Part shown: positions 24,752 to 32,575 of the stretch, one piece after another | Numbering within the stretch: the first letter of the stretch is position 1 | How the letters are laid out: every line of letters starts with the position of its first letter | DNA from: Chitinophagaceae bacterium | Lineage (GTDB): Bacteria; Bacteroidota; Bacteroidia; Chitinophagales; Chitinophagaceae | DNA length: 32,575 nucleotides | NCBI GenBank assembly: GCA_025359725.1 | Contig: JANYEX010000157.1 | Coordinates: forward strand, 1-32,575 | Direction: 5' to 3' | Translations under genes and position numbers: made by a program | The notes under the pieces: generated by a model | The model's input: only the letters and a program-made list of their open reading frames with translations | The model's database searches: none | Told to the model about the DNA's origin: nothing

Positions 24752-24909
24752 GGTTACAATGTTTGCTTTATTTATTAAAAAAATAGTTTAGAAATGGCTT
24801 TTAGTTTCAGAAGCTGCGAATTTAGTATAAAATAATACTTGGCTAACCTAGTTTTAATAATTTATTCAACGAAAACGTTTAAATTGCACAGCAAATAAAT
24901 AAACATGTC

Positions 24910-25131
24910 ATGAATAAGGTACGGGAATTTTTAGAATTATATGCTTTTGGCGTTTGTTCGGCCATTGGAGATAAGCTAGGTATCGCCTCTTCCCGTATAA
25001 GGATGTGGTTTATTTACATCTCTTTCCTAACAATGGGCTCTCCGATCATTGTTTATATGGTATTGGCTTTTTGGATGAATATTAAACGATATATCTTGAA
25101 TGCGAAGAGAAATCCATTAAGATATTTATAG
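24910..25131 (+). CDS. PspC-domain small membrane protein
   Basis: This encodes 73 residues. The sequence FGVCSAIGDKLGIASSRIRM, then a hydrophobic segment WFIYISFLTMGSPIIVYMVL and a basic tail (KRYILNAKRNPLRYL), matches the PspC domain of envelope-stress proteins, with one membrane helix. It is a short stand-alone form common in Bacteroidota. A role in membrane stress is family knowledge only. The gene is divergent from aconitase and ends before a bidirectional terminator shared with the next gene. Confidence 0.8.
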   Translation: MNKVREFLELYAFGVCSAIGDKLGIASSRIRMWFIYISFLTMGSPIIVYMVLAFWMNIKRYILNAKRNPLRYL

Positions 25132-25169
25132 TTGATAATCAAGAATTAAAGATTAGGTGCATATAATAA

Positions 25170-25210
25170 AAAAATCCCAGTGATATATTTTCAATATCAC
25201 TGGGATTTTT
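25170..25210. terminator. bidirectional intrinsic terminator
   Basis: AAAAATCCCAGTGATAT and ATATCACTGGGATTTTT form a perfect 17-bp stem with a seven-base loop between the convergent PspC and receptor genes. A and T tracts lie on both sides. Confidence 0.95.
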
Positions 25211-25228
25211 TTATTTTACAATTACCAA

Positions 25229-27889
25229 TTAATTACTCATTCCTTCCAATGCACCACTTTGGTCAGCCTTTGTATTCTTGCGTTTGAACAGGCTTGCATC
25301 AAACTTGCCAAATCTATAACTGAAGTTCAACCTTGCCATTTGTGGATCACGATACCTTGTAGCATCCTGGCTAAAATAGGTTGCATCAGTATGTGTCTTA
25401 TTCTTCGAATTGAAAACATCATTCATACTAAGTGTTAATGAAGCACTCCTTCCTTTAGTCCAAGTCCAGTCTTTTCTTATAGAAACATCCACATCATAAT
25501 AGCGTGGCAAAATGTACCCTTGTGCCAATGTTTGGGAACCGCCGCCAAACATTCCACCTCCACGGCCACCCCCTCCACCGCCACCATTATTTTGTGGAAG
25601 CAATGTTTTAGACCTAGATTCTGTAGTTATCTGTAAACTCAATCCTTTCATTAACTTAAAAGTAGAATTCGTCTTGGCAAACCAACTTACTATATCATTA
25701 CTTACAGATTGATTAGGGATTGTTGCATTAATCCTAGAATCATAAAAATTCACATTCAACAACAAGTCCCACCACTTGGAAACAGCAAACTTATTAGTCA
25801 ATTCCAAACCATAAGTATAGCTATTATTTGCATTGATGTAGCTGGTATAATACAAACTATCTGTGGTTACAGTACCAGCTTGCACGTTCTTATTAATGTC
25901 CTTATATATATAACGGGTTATCAAATCTGTAGAATATTTAAAGTAAGCGGTAGCTAAAAAGTTAGCATTCTTATTATAGTTATTGTTGTAAGAGAACTCT
26001 AACGAATTGGTGAACTCAGGCCTTAACCCACGATTACCGACTGATGGATTCTGCGGATCACTAAAGTCATAAGACGGTAATAACTGAAAGAAATTAGGTC
26101 TGTTTATCCTGCGGGAATAGTTTAGTTGCAAGTCTTGTTTATCATCCAGTTTGTAAGTAATAAAGGCACTAGGAAACAAACTCAATGGATACGAAACCTT
26201 TACTGGCGTAGAATCTGTTCCGGCAAGAGTAAATAGTTTACCGGTATAATTTGAACTCTCAGCCCTCAATCCAAATAGGAAACCAAACTTCTTAACCTTA
26301 AAACTATAGGTACCATAAGCTGCATACACATAATCGTTGAATTTATATCGGCTGCTTGCAGCAGGACTTTGTATAAAATTAGAATCATTTACTGTTTTAG
26401 TATATTGCAAATTATCGGTTCTAAATTCTCTTATAGCCCCACGAACCCCTGCTTCAATCTTACTATCATCGGTAATTTGGTTTTCATAATCGCTCTGCAT
26501 CGTAAAAAAGTGGTTGTAGCCACTACCATTACTTTGCTGTTGGTAAAATGGATATTTACTTAATCCATTTGTGGAGTCTTTGTAGGAATCGATATTGCTC
26601 ACATTCGCATTTGAAACCGAATTATAATTAAAATCAGCAGTAATATCATGACCATTTTGGGCGAAATTGTGCTTAAAGCTCAATTGCCCTCCAAAGTTCT
26701 GAAAATTAAAGGCAGAAGCGGTATTACGTGTGGTATTAGAGATGGGAGATGCCAGTTGCGTGGTATCAATGTGTTGTGTTGCAGTATTATTAAATGCCCC
26801 TTGTGTATAGTTTCCCGCAACACTTACGGTGTTTCTGTTATCTACAAAATAATCTATTCCACCCCTGTAAAACTGAAAGTGACCATTATTTGTTGCGTCT
26901 GTATTAGAGTAAACATTGGTTTTCAGCATATCATTATAATCAGTATTGGTAATTGAGTTAGAAATAGATTTACGTTGCATATAATTAGCACTACCCGTAA
27001 AGTTTATCTTATTCTGACGATAGTTTATATCCCCACCACCATTAAACTTTCCTCTCGTATCAACACCAGCCCTGACGTTACCATTATACCCATTCTTCCT
27101 ATTTTTCTTTAAAACAATGTTCAATATACCTGCGTTGCCACCACTTGCATCATATTTTGCAGAAGGGTTGGTTACTATTTCTACCTTATCAATAATATCG
27201 GCAGGAATCTGGTCTAGCGTTAAAGTTGTTGGTCTACCATCCACAAAAATGGTTGGCGTAGCATTGCGCAGCGTCACATTACCATCAATATCCACACTCA
27301 CAGACGGTATGCTTTTCATCACTTCAGTGGCGGTTTGTCCGGTACTACTAAGGTTTTTATCTACATTAAATACTTTTTTATCAATACCAATTTCCATCAT
27401 CTGCCTTGTAGTTGTGGTTACCGTTACAGAAGCCATTTCTGTGGCATCGGTTTCCATCTTGATATTACCCAAGTCTTTCTCAGCCATCGAAGTTATCATC
27501 TGCATGTCTGGAGTAGTACCCGGTTGTGGCATTTTAATACCAAAACTAATAGGAGTCTCAATCTTTTTAAACCCTATAGAGGTTACTCTAAGCGTATATT
27601 TTGAAAACAAAGAGAGTCCATCCATATCAAAATCACCATTCCCTTCCGTAATGTCAGTTTTGGCAATTACCTGCTTCATCGCATGCGTCACCGTATCAAA
27701 CTTATCCATTACCAGCTGCACGGTAACACCCACCATGCCCTTACCTTTCGTATCCACAATCTTACCATAAAAATGCCCAATATTGATGTTTCCTCTTGCG
27801 CCCCCTCCCCTATTGCCACCGCCCTGGTATTGTGCATTCACATTAAAAACAATAAATCCCAGTATCAAAACAGCATAAATTTTAAGCAT
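25229..27889 (-). CDS. TonB-receptor-like outer-membrane beta-barrel protein
   Basis: From the ATG at 27889 this encodes 886 residues (a start at 27913 would add eight). Order: signal peptide (LKIYAVLILGFIVFNVNA); a glycine-rich segment (GGGNRGGGARGN); a carboxypeptidase-regulatory-like beta domain (about 38-116, FYGKIVDTKGKGMVGVTVQL); a plug-like domain (about 155-262, KSIPSVSVDIDG, FVDGRPTTL, VTNPSAKYDASG); and a long C-terminal barrel ending in ARLNFSYRFGKFD. The type is the OMP_b-brl_3 class, not SusC. No TonB box can be named with confidence. A poly-glycine stretch within the barrel (about residue 763-782, NNGGGGGGGRGGG) probably forms an exposed loop. The substrate is unknown. Aside from its size it is an ordinary stand-alone gene. 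Confidence 0.88.
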   Translation of the reverse strand: MLKIYAVLILGFIVFNVNAQYQGGGNRGGGARGNINIGHFYGKIVDTKGKGMVGVTVQLVMDKFDTVTHAMKQVIAKTDITEGNGDFDMDGLSLFSKYTLRVTSIGFKKIETPISFGIKMPQPGTTPDMQMITSMAEKDLGNIKMETDATEMASVTVTTTTRQMMEIGIDKKVFNVDKNLSSTGQTATEVMKSIPSVSVDIDGNVTLRNATPTIFVDGRPTTLTLDQIPADIIDKVEIVTNPSAKYDASGGNAGILNIVLKKNRKNGYNGNVRAGVDTRGKFNGGGDINYRQNKINFTGSANYMQRKSISNSITNTDYNDMLKTNVYSNTDATNNGHFQFYRGGIDYFVDNRNTVSVAGNYTQGAFNNTATQHIDTTQLASPISNTTRNTASAFNFQNFGGQLSFKHNFAQNGHDITADFNYNSVSNANVSNIDSYKDSTNGLSKYPFYQQQSNGSGYNHFFTMQSDYENQITDDSKIEAGVRGAIREFRTDNLQYTKTVNDSNFIQSPAASSRYKFNDYVYAAYGTYSFKVKKFGFLFGLRAESSNYTGKLFTLAGTDSTPVKVSYPLSLFPSAFITYKLDDKQDLQLNYSRRINRPNFFQLLPSYDFSDPQNPSVGNRGLRPEFTNSLEFSYNNNYNKNANFLATAYFKYSTDLITRYIYKDINKNVQAGTVTTDSLYYTSYINANNSYTYGLELTNKFAVSKWWDLLLNVNFYDSRINATIPNQSVSNDIVSWFAKTNSTFKLMKGLSLQITTESRSKTLLPQNNGGGGGGGRGGGMFGGGSQTLAQGYILPRYYDVDVSIRKDWTWTKGRSASLTLSMNDVFNSKNKTHTDATYFSQDATRYRDPQMARLNFSYRFGKFDASLFKRKNTKADQSGALEGMSN

Positions 27890-27913
27890 AGTCATCTTTT
27901 TTAATTCAGACAA

Positions 27914-28287
27914 AATTCTTCCCCTTGGTTTAATTTAAGACCTTACAACTTGTTAAAAGGTTTTAAAACGCATTAAAAGGAGGAAAGTTGTACAATTTAT
28001 CGGCGAATGTATAGTTTTAGTTTTAATGACATTTTAAGGTTAGGTTTATATGGCTTAAATATTCGGTAAAAGAAAGCACAAACAGGGTTAAGCAAAGGCG
28101 GCATCCATTTCTATATAGAAAAAAAGTTGAAAGAGGTAAAAAACCTTTGTTTTCCTTATGGTACCTATTTTAAAGTATGTCAATTGAATTTGGGTTTTAA
28201 TAAAGTGACTTGTCCTAAAAAAGTTGCTTCGTGGCTCGCAATTACGCGAAGATTATGAAGAAAAAGAGGCACTTGTTATTGTTGAAC
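27914..28287. other. intergenic region upstream of the receptor gene
   Basis: This AT-rich region must hold the receptor promoter. I see no gene. A short frame reading LVLKKLLRGSQLREDYEEKE at about 28208 has no recognisable family and runs into the 43-bp repeats. Confidence 0.4.
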
Positions 28288-28394
28288 GTATAGCTGGAAA
28301 GGTGTATTGCATAGCTAGGTGAGCAAATTGATTGGCACTAGCAGGTGGATTGTATAGCTTGGCAAGCGCATCGATTGGCATGGGTAGGTGGATT
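28288..28394. repeat. 43-bp degenerate tandem repeat, about 2.5 copies
   Basis: Two full units (28309-28351 and 28352-28394) start G(C/T)ATAGCT and end AGGTGGATT, differing at about ten positions. A shorter preceding unit (28288-28308) has the same ends with the middle deleted. Confidence 0.75.
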
Positions 28395-28518
28395 GATTCC
28401 CGACTTGGGGAGCTATGCGAAGGGCTTTGCTGCATGCCTTATTTAGCCAGATATCTGATTTGTGATTCTTCTATGTCAATTGGATGGAATGGAAAACAGC
28501 AAAAAGATAATGCTAGAA

Positions 28519-28725
28519 TTACCTGTTCCTCAACAGTTTATAAATCTTGATTGCACCCATTAATAAAGCAATAAGTAATACTGGCCCAACCAACCCCCAA
28601 ACCAAACTGATACTTTGTTTTACCATTACGAGCATGACAATGGATTGGGATGGGTGAATGGAGTAGCCAACAAGGGTGGAAGCAATGTAGATAATTATAA
28701 GATATGATAAAAACCAAATAGCCAT
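28519..28725 (-). CDS. small two-helix membrane protein
   Basis: This encodes 68 residues from the ATG at 28725 (a GTG at 28755 would add ten). Two hydrophobic segments are clear: AIWFLSYLIIIYIASTLVGY and SISLVWGLVGPVLLIALLMG, followed by a basic tail IKIYKLLRNR, predicting a cytoplasmic C-terminus. I recognise no family. It is divergent from purE with about 50 bp between the starts. The hydrophobic pattern and complete frame support a real gene, though short length leaves doubt. Confidence 0.55.
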   Translation of the reverse strand: MAIWFLSYLIIIYIASTLVGYSIHPSQSIVMLVMVKQSISLVWGLVGPVLLIALLMGAIKIYKLLRNR

Positions 28726-28775
28726 CCTCCATCCAAATTTTACAATACATTGCACCCCTCAAAAAAAGAACAGAT

Positions 28776-29288
28776 ATGACACCACAAGTAGGCATAATAA
28801 TGGGTAGCGATAGTGATTTGAGCGTAATGCAGGCTGCTGCCGATATTTTGCAACAATTTAATATACCTATAGAACTAACTGTTGTTTCGGCACACCGTAC
28901 TCCACTTCGTATGGTAGATTATGCCACAAAGGCACAACAAAGAGGCTTAAAAGTAATTATTGCGGGCGCAGGCGGAGCAGCCCATTTGCCAGGAATGATT
29001 GCCAGTATTACCACCCTTCCGGTAATTGGTGTGCCGATAAAATCTAGCAATTCTATTGATGGTTGGGATAGTGTTTTGAGCATCTTACAAATGCCAAATG
29101 GTGTACCAGTTGCAACGGTAGCCTTAAATGCAGCAAAGAATGCGGGAATATTGGCCGCGCAAATAATTGGCACATCAAATAAGGAAACAAGTGCTGCCAT
29201 CCATGCTTATAAAACTCTTTTGCAAGAAGAGGTACTGGAAAAAGTGGATGGTTTGAAAGCAAAGTTTTTTAATGGTTATGACAGATAA
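28776..29288 (+). CDS. purE: N5-carboxyaminoimidazole ribonucleotide mutase PurE
   Basis: This encodes 170 residues of the de novo purine pathway enzyme that moves the carboxyl group of N5-CAIR to give CAIR. Class I motifs are seen: IIMGSDSDL (8-16), VVSAHRTP (36-43), GAGGAAHLPGM (around 64-74) and VIGVPIKSS. The active-site His lies in SAHRTP. Length is typical. No purK is adjacent. The stop is 15 bp from the stop of the convergent exonuclease gene, leaving no room for a terminator. Confidence 0.97.
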   Translation: MTPQVGIIMGSDSDLSVMQAAADILQQFNIPIELTVVSAHRTPLRMVDYATKAQQRGLKVIIAGAGGAAHLPGMIASITTLPVIGVPIKSSNSIDGWDSVLSILQMPNGVPVATVALNAAKNAGILAAQIIGTSNKETSAAIHAYKTLLQEEVLEKVDGLKAKFFNGYDR

Positions 29289-29303
29289 TTAGCTCTCAAA
29301 AGA

Positions 29304-29837
29304 TTACACCTTCTTTTTTAGCATCTTGTCCAATTCGCCACTTGTATCGTGGTTTATCAACATACTAAATAATTCGGCGGTGGCTATTGCATCGCCTGCC
29401 GCCCGGTGACGATCATTTACATGAATATTAAGCTCACGGCAAAGTGTACCCAAGCCATATTTTGGCAAACCAGGGAATATTTTCTTGGACAATTTAATGG
29501 TACACAGATTTGTTGTATTAAGTACAAAACCAGCCAATGCAAGCTCTTGTTGAACATATACATAATCGAACCCAACATTGTGGGCAACAAAAACCCTGTC
29601 TTTTAATAAATTAAAAATACTTTCTGCCAATTGCCCAAACCGTGGAGCCGTAGCCACCATGGCATCCGTTATACCGGTTAATCCCTGAACATATTTCTGA
29701 ATGGGTCTGCATGGGTTTACCAATGTGGAATACTTACCTTCCACCTCATATCCATTGTGCAAAACAATGGCTATCTCGGTAATATTATTACCCCCTACCT
29801 GCCCTCCAGTAGTCTCTATATCAACAATTGCAAACAT
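29304..29837 (-). CDS. DnaQ-like 3'-5' exonuclease
   Basis: From the ATG at 29837 this encodes 177 residues. It is a DEDDh exonuclease of the DNA polymerase III epsilon type: DIETTG at 6-11 gives the first acidic pair, AHNVGFDYVY the middle Asp, and DRHRAAGDA the catalytic His and last Asp. The protein is only the exonuclease domain and lacks the C-terminal GIY-YIG part present in longer Bacteroidota relatives. It may proofread or degrade DNA ends, but it could also be a repair nuclease. An upstream start at 29876 would add 13 residues. Confidence 0.9.
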   Translation of the reverse strand: MFAIVDIETTGGQVGGNNITEIAIVLHNGYEVEGKYSTLVNPCRPIQKYVQGLTGITDAMVATAPRFGQLAESIFNLLKDRVFVAHNVGFDYVYVQQELALAGFVLNTTNLCTIKLSKKIFPGLPKYGLGTLCRELNIHVNDRHRAAGDAIATAELFSMLINHDTSGELDKMLKKKV

Positions 29838-29909
29838 TTGTGGCGTTTTTACTACATTTTTTTCAATAATACACAATTTAATGTACTTTTTCTCCGTTAT
29901 AGTGTAGAG

Positions 29910-29950
29910 TTATCCACAAATTAACATAAGTATTGAATTAGCTAACAAAA
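29910..29950 (-). promoter_or_regulatory. candidate Bacteroidota-type promoter for the exonuclease gene
   Basis: On the minus strand a TTTG (29946-29949) is followed after 21 bases by TTAATTTG (29917-29924). This is one mismatch from the -33 TTTG / -7 TAnnTTTG pattern of Bacteroidota sigma-A promoters. The predicted start leaves a leader of roughly 70 nt. Confidence 0.4.
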
Positions 29951-29961
29951 AAATAGGATTT

Positions 29962-30072
29962 ATGCCCAGACAAGATGTATCAAAAGTAGACAGAGCAGTA
30001 AAGAATGTGACCTTTATCATTATGATTTATGCGACTATTGCCATAGCCTCATACTTGCATTTTAAAGGATAG
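29962..30072 (+). CDS. 36-residue single-helix membrane protein
   Basis: A complete small frame reads MPRQDVSKVDRAVKNVTFII then MIYATIAIASYLHFKG and stops at TAG. A charged N-terminus of about 15 residues precedes one hydrophobic helix, giving a plausible inner-membrane peptide. A purine-rich stretch (AAAAAATAGGA) precedes the ATG, and a strong terminator follows 30 bp downstream. These together support a real gene. I cannot name a family. Confidence 0.55.
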   Translation: MPRQDVSKVDRAVKNVTFIIMIYATIAIASYLHFKG

Positions 30073-30102
30073 TAGAACGCTTTATACAGAAATGCCCTGC
30101 AA

Positions 30103-30134
30103 AAAGGAATGGTATTAAATACTGTTCCTTTTTT
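30103..30134 (+). terminator. intrinsic terminator behind the 36-residue ORF
   Basis: AAGGAATGGTAT and ATACTGTTCCTT pair over 12 bp (two G-T pairs) around a three-base loop and are followed by a T tract. Confidence 0.8.
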
Positions 30135-30164
30135 TATTTTTATCCTTCAGCATACATTTTCATC

Positions 30165-30935
30165 TTAGGATACATTCTCCAAACTTCCCTTATTCATTTG
30201 TAGCAAATATTTATATTTTAAGTAAGTATATTTTGCATTGGAGTACGAAACAATGAAACCCATTTTTCCATCCAAGAACCCGAGAAAAATAATATACGAC
30301 TGAATAAAATCGAACACCGGAGAAAGAAACCTTTTTACCAATGTTGCCTTTTTGCCCTGTGAATAATACTTTGTCGCGTTCAATCTTGCATATTTATAAG
30401 TCTTGTTTGTATTTTCAGAAAGATTTCTTACAGGGTAATGTTTGATAAATGCCCCTTTCAAAAATTTCTTTTCAATGCCCTCCCCTATCAGCGATTCATG
30501 TACAGGCGTTAAATCCCAAGAAATTACTTTTTTATTATACAATCTATATGTGGTATCTCTTCCCCATTTTCCAAAACGGATATGTTTCCCTAAAAAATAG
30601 TTTTGCCTTTTCAGTCCGTAAAGATTTGTAGGCAATGGCGACACTATGTGTTTTATAGCATCAACCAAGAAAGGCGTAACCCGTTCATCAGCATCTATTG
30701 CCAAAACCCAATCGTTCTTCGCGGCTTCTGCGGCAGCATTACGGGCAAATCCAAAGCCTTGCCAAGGCAATTGAAGTAGTTTTACATTTTCCGATTCAAT
30801 AATTTGCACGGTTCCATCATCACTACCAGAATCTGTAACAATAATATCATCAGAAATTAATCGCGCAGCAACAATGCAATCCTTGATATTGACTGCCTCA
30901 TTTTTTGTGATGATAATAACTGAAATTGGCAACAT
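30165..30935 (-). CDS. family 2 glycosyltransferase, WaaE/KdtX-like
   Basis: This encodes 256 residues with a GT-A fold: SVIIITKNEAVNIKDCI at the N-terminus, IVTDSGSDDGT for nucleotide-sugar binding, and AIDADERVTP carrying the DxD-type metal site. The region RFGKWGRDTTYRLYNKK and TPVHESL is typical of lipopolysaccharide core glucosyltransferases of the WaaE type. The C-terminal part (about 210-245) is hydrophobic (PVFDFIQSYIIFLGFLDGKMG) and may associate with the membrane. It probably adds a sugar to a lipid-linked glycan; donor and acceptor are unknown. It is divergent from another family 2 glycosyltransferase. Confidence 0.88.
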   Translation of the reverse strand: MLPISVIIITKNEAVNIKDCIVAARLISDDIIVTDSGSDDGTVQIIESENVKLLQLPWQGFGFARNAAAEAAKNDWVLAIDADERVTPFLVDAIKHIVSPLPTNLYGLKRQNYFLGKHIRFGKWGRDTTYRLYNKKVISWDLTPVHESLIGEGIEKKFLKGAFIKHYPVRNLSENTNKTYKYARLNATKYYSQGKKATLVKRFLSPVFDFIQSYIIFLGFLDGKMGFIVSYSNAKYTYLKYKYLLQMNKGSLENVS

Positions 30936-31024
30936 GAACTTTTATTGAAATACAAAAAGCAAATATAGCGGGCGGCAAAGTCTATTGTCGGAATTTTAAA
31001 ATAATTAGACCCATTTTAATTAAT

Positions 31025-31070
31025 GCAATAATATTGCCTCCGTTAATTAAAAATGGACAATGGTTGTCCA
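31025..31070. promoter_or_regulatory. two perfect palindromes between divergent glycosyltransferase genes
   Basis: GCAAT-AAT-ATTGC lies at 31025-31037 and TGGACAA-TGG-TTGTCCA at 31054-31070, the second ending 16 bp before the ATG of the plus-strand gene. They could be operators. Nothing identifies the protein. Confidence 0.4.
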
Positions 31071-31086
31071 GCTTTAGTTATACAAC

Positions 31087-31905
31087 ATGAAATATATGCG
31101 TAAAATTACTGCCTGTAGTTTATTGATATCTACTTACAACTGGCCGGGTGCTTTGGAAGTTTGTTTATTGAGTGCGTTACAACAAACATTTCTTCCCTCA
31201 GAAATATTGATAGCAGATGATGGAAGCAAGGATGATACCAAGGCATTGATAGATAGTTTTAGAACAAAGACAACCATTCCTATTAAGCATGTATGGCAAA
31301 AGAATGAAGGATTTCAGGCAGGTAAAATCAGAAACAAGGCATTTGCTTTAGCAACCACAAATTATATTGTGCAGATTGATGGAGATATTATCATGCATCC
31401 AAAGTGCATTGAAGACCATATAAATATTGCCGAAGAAGGATATTTTATAGCTGGCAGCCGCACTTTACTTAATAAGGAACTTACAGAATCTGTTATTAAA
31501 GAAAAGAAAATACTATTTGGCATCTATACAAAAGGGAGTAGCAACATATTAAATGGATTACGTATTAAATTTCTTCGGGAATATTTATCTATAAGATACA
31601 AGGTTTCTGGAAAAGACAAGTACGATGGAAAAGGGTGCAATATGTCTTTCTGGAAAAAGGATTTATTGGCGGTAAATGGTTATGATGAAGCTTATGTGGG
31701 CTGGGGAAAAGAGGATACCGATTTAGTTATTAGGTTGATTAATTATGGCATAAAGAAAAAATACCTTAAAATGGGAGGCATTGCCTATCATCTTTTTCAT
31801 AAACTGGTGCCAAGGGATAAACTGCAAGAAAATATTTTAAAGATGAATGCAGTATTAGAAAAAAGAAACACTTGGGCAGAAAAAGGTTTGAACCAATATT
31901 TGTAA
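31087..31905 (+). CDS. family 2 glycosyltransferase with galactosyltransferase-type C-terminus
   Basis: This encodes 272 residues with a GT-A fold. CSLLISTYNWPGALEVCLLS opens the protein, followed by ILIADDGSKDDT, the block KNEGFQAGKIRNKA, and VQIDGDIIMHP with the DxD motif (about residue 98). The C-terminal part, GKGCNMSFWKKDLLAVNGYD followed by GWGKEDTDLVIRL, is the Glyco_transf_7C pattern. The ATG at 31087 has a second ATG four codons on. It is divergent from the other glycosyltransferase and convergent with the Uma2 gene. It likely takes part in surface glycan synthesis; specificity is not readable. Confidence 0.9.
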   Translation: MKYMRKITACSLLISTYNWPGALEVCLLSALQQTFLPSEILIADDGSKDDTKALIDSFRTKTTIPIKHVWQKNEGFQAGKIRNKAFALATTNYIVQIDGDIIMHPKCIEDHINIAEEGYFIAGSRTLLNKELTESVIKEKKILFGIYTKGSSNILNGLRIKFLREYLSIRYKVSGKDKYDGKGCNMSFWKKDLLAVNGYDEAYVGWGKEDTDLVIRLINYGIKKKYLKMGGIAYHLFHKLVPRDKLQENILKMNAVLEKRNTWAEKGLNQYL

Positions 31906-31925
31906 TGGGAAATCTTAAATTATTA

Positions 31926-32513
31926 TTAGAGGAAGATAGCATCCGAATCAATAGAAAACCCTTCGAATATGCTTACAGGAATCAAATCTTCTTTTACATA
32001 GTTACCACGCCAAGCAAACTTATCATTAACTAAATCAAATACCTGCACCATGAGGTGTACAGGATCCACGATCCAATATTCCCTCACTCCGTTTTCTTCA
32101 TATAAAGAGAACTTCTCTTTCATTTCTTTTCTTGTGTTACCAGGACTTAATATTTCTACTATCCAATCTGGCGCTCCAACACAACCTTTTTCATCCAGTT
32201 TTTTCAAATCACAAATAATAGAAATATCAGGTTGTACCACCGATATAATGGATTTGTTGGAAACAGACTTTCTTTTATTGGTAAGGCGCACATCAAAAGG
32301 GGCGGGATATAATTTACATTTCTTATTAAATAAAAATCCTTGTATTTGGTATATTAGGGATGTTGTAATCCCCTGATGAATCCTTAACGGCGCAGGGCTC
32401 ATCCTGCTTATCCATCCTCTGATGAGTTCTACCCGCTCATCAAACTGCCAGGTAAGATAGTCGGCATACGTGTATTGTTTGGTAAAATCCAATTGTTCGA
32501 TGTTTGTAATCAT
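31926..32513 (-). CDS. Uma2-family (DUF820) putative endonuclease
   Basis: This encodes 195 residues. The Uma2 pattern is clear: TYADYLTWQFDERVELIRGW at the N-terminus, then VQPDISIICDLKKLDEKG, APDWIVEILSPGNT, and KFSLYEENGVREYWIVDP. These residues make the PD-(D/E)XK nuclease core, with D in QPDISII and the E in WIVEILSP as metal ligands. Biological role is largely unknown. The family often occurs in many copies per genome in cyanobacteria and some Bacteroidota. It ends 21 bp from the stop of the glycosyltransferase and starts close to the window edge. Confidence 0.88.
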   Translation of the reverse strand: MITNIEQLDFTKQYTYADYLTWQFDERVELIRGWISRMSPAPLRIHQGITTSLIYQIQGFLFNKKCKLYPAPFDVRLTNKRKSVSNKSIISVVQPDISIICDLKKLDEKGCVGAPDWIVEILSPGNTRKEMKEKFSLYEENGVREYWIVDPVHLMVQVFDLVNDKFAWRGNYVKEDLIPVSIFEGFSIDSDAIFL

Positions 32514-32575
32514 TTCTTTCTTTGGGGTAAAGTTAGCAGTTTTTGTATGGTATGTTCCTAAGCTAAATATTTTCA

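Noticed and set aside
27117-27770. 217-codon plus-strand frame inside the receptor gene
   Set aside because: It is antisense to the plug domain, whose protein pattern is clear. The hydrophobic translation is a shadow of the opposite strand.

Overview
The window looks like a chromosomal piece of a low-GC Bacteroidota bacterium, probably Chitinophagaceae or a relative. Three things point there: two very large secreted proteins end in a type IX secretion (T9SS) sorting domain, there is a Bacteroidota-type outer-membrane beta-barrel receptor, and ribosome-binding sites are weak or absent before most genes. No taxonomic search was possible.

Layout. (1) 1-5930 is mostly housekeeping: a LolA-like carrier protein, a 42-bp tandem repeat array, rlmN, a conserved Bacteroidota hypothetical, a GNAT acetyltransferase, then on the minus strand a deoxynucleoside kinase coupled to a pentapeptide-repeat protein, and trpS. 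(2) 6030-7400 is a decay zone with an IS5-family transposase relic abutting a fragment of a GH105-like glycosidase and an unrecognised relic. (3) 7469-17544 is a glycan-degradation locus: a 1039-residue T9SS-exported GH13 protein, a zone of IS4 and IS1595 relics, a periplasmic-type GH13 enzyme on the opposite strand, and a roughly 1000-residue beta-helix T9SS protein resembling GH141. The two GH13 genes share an inverted repeat, GTGTA-N5-TACAC, 20 and 25 bp before their start codons, which suggests joint control despite the insertions between them. (4) 17789-18349 is an AraC-type regulator. (5) 18660-22130 is a nested mobile-element graveyard. It holds an IS1595/IS4 chimera, a 98-bp direct repeat at each edge, and a 2.4-kb unit bounded by 48-bp inverted repeats. 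That unit carries a broken IS630-like transposase half, an orphan lipoprotein gene, an orphan small ORF and a 212-bp palindrome array. (6) 22222-32575 returns to ordinary genes: tRNA-Glu, aconitase, a PspC-domain protein, an outer-membrane receptor, purE, a DnaQ-like exonuclease, a 36-codon membrane ORF, two divergent family 2 glycosyltransferases and a Uma2-family protein.

How the genes work together. The clearest functional unit is the alpha-glucan pair. The T9SS protein would act outside the cell or on its surface, and the second GH13 enzyme would finish oligosaccharides in the periplasm. No SusC/SusD pair is visible. The GH105 fragment suggests the locus was once larger. The most unusual DNA is 19221-22130, where several layers of inverted and direct repeats enclose two genes I cannot assign to a family.
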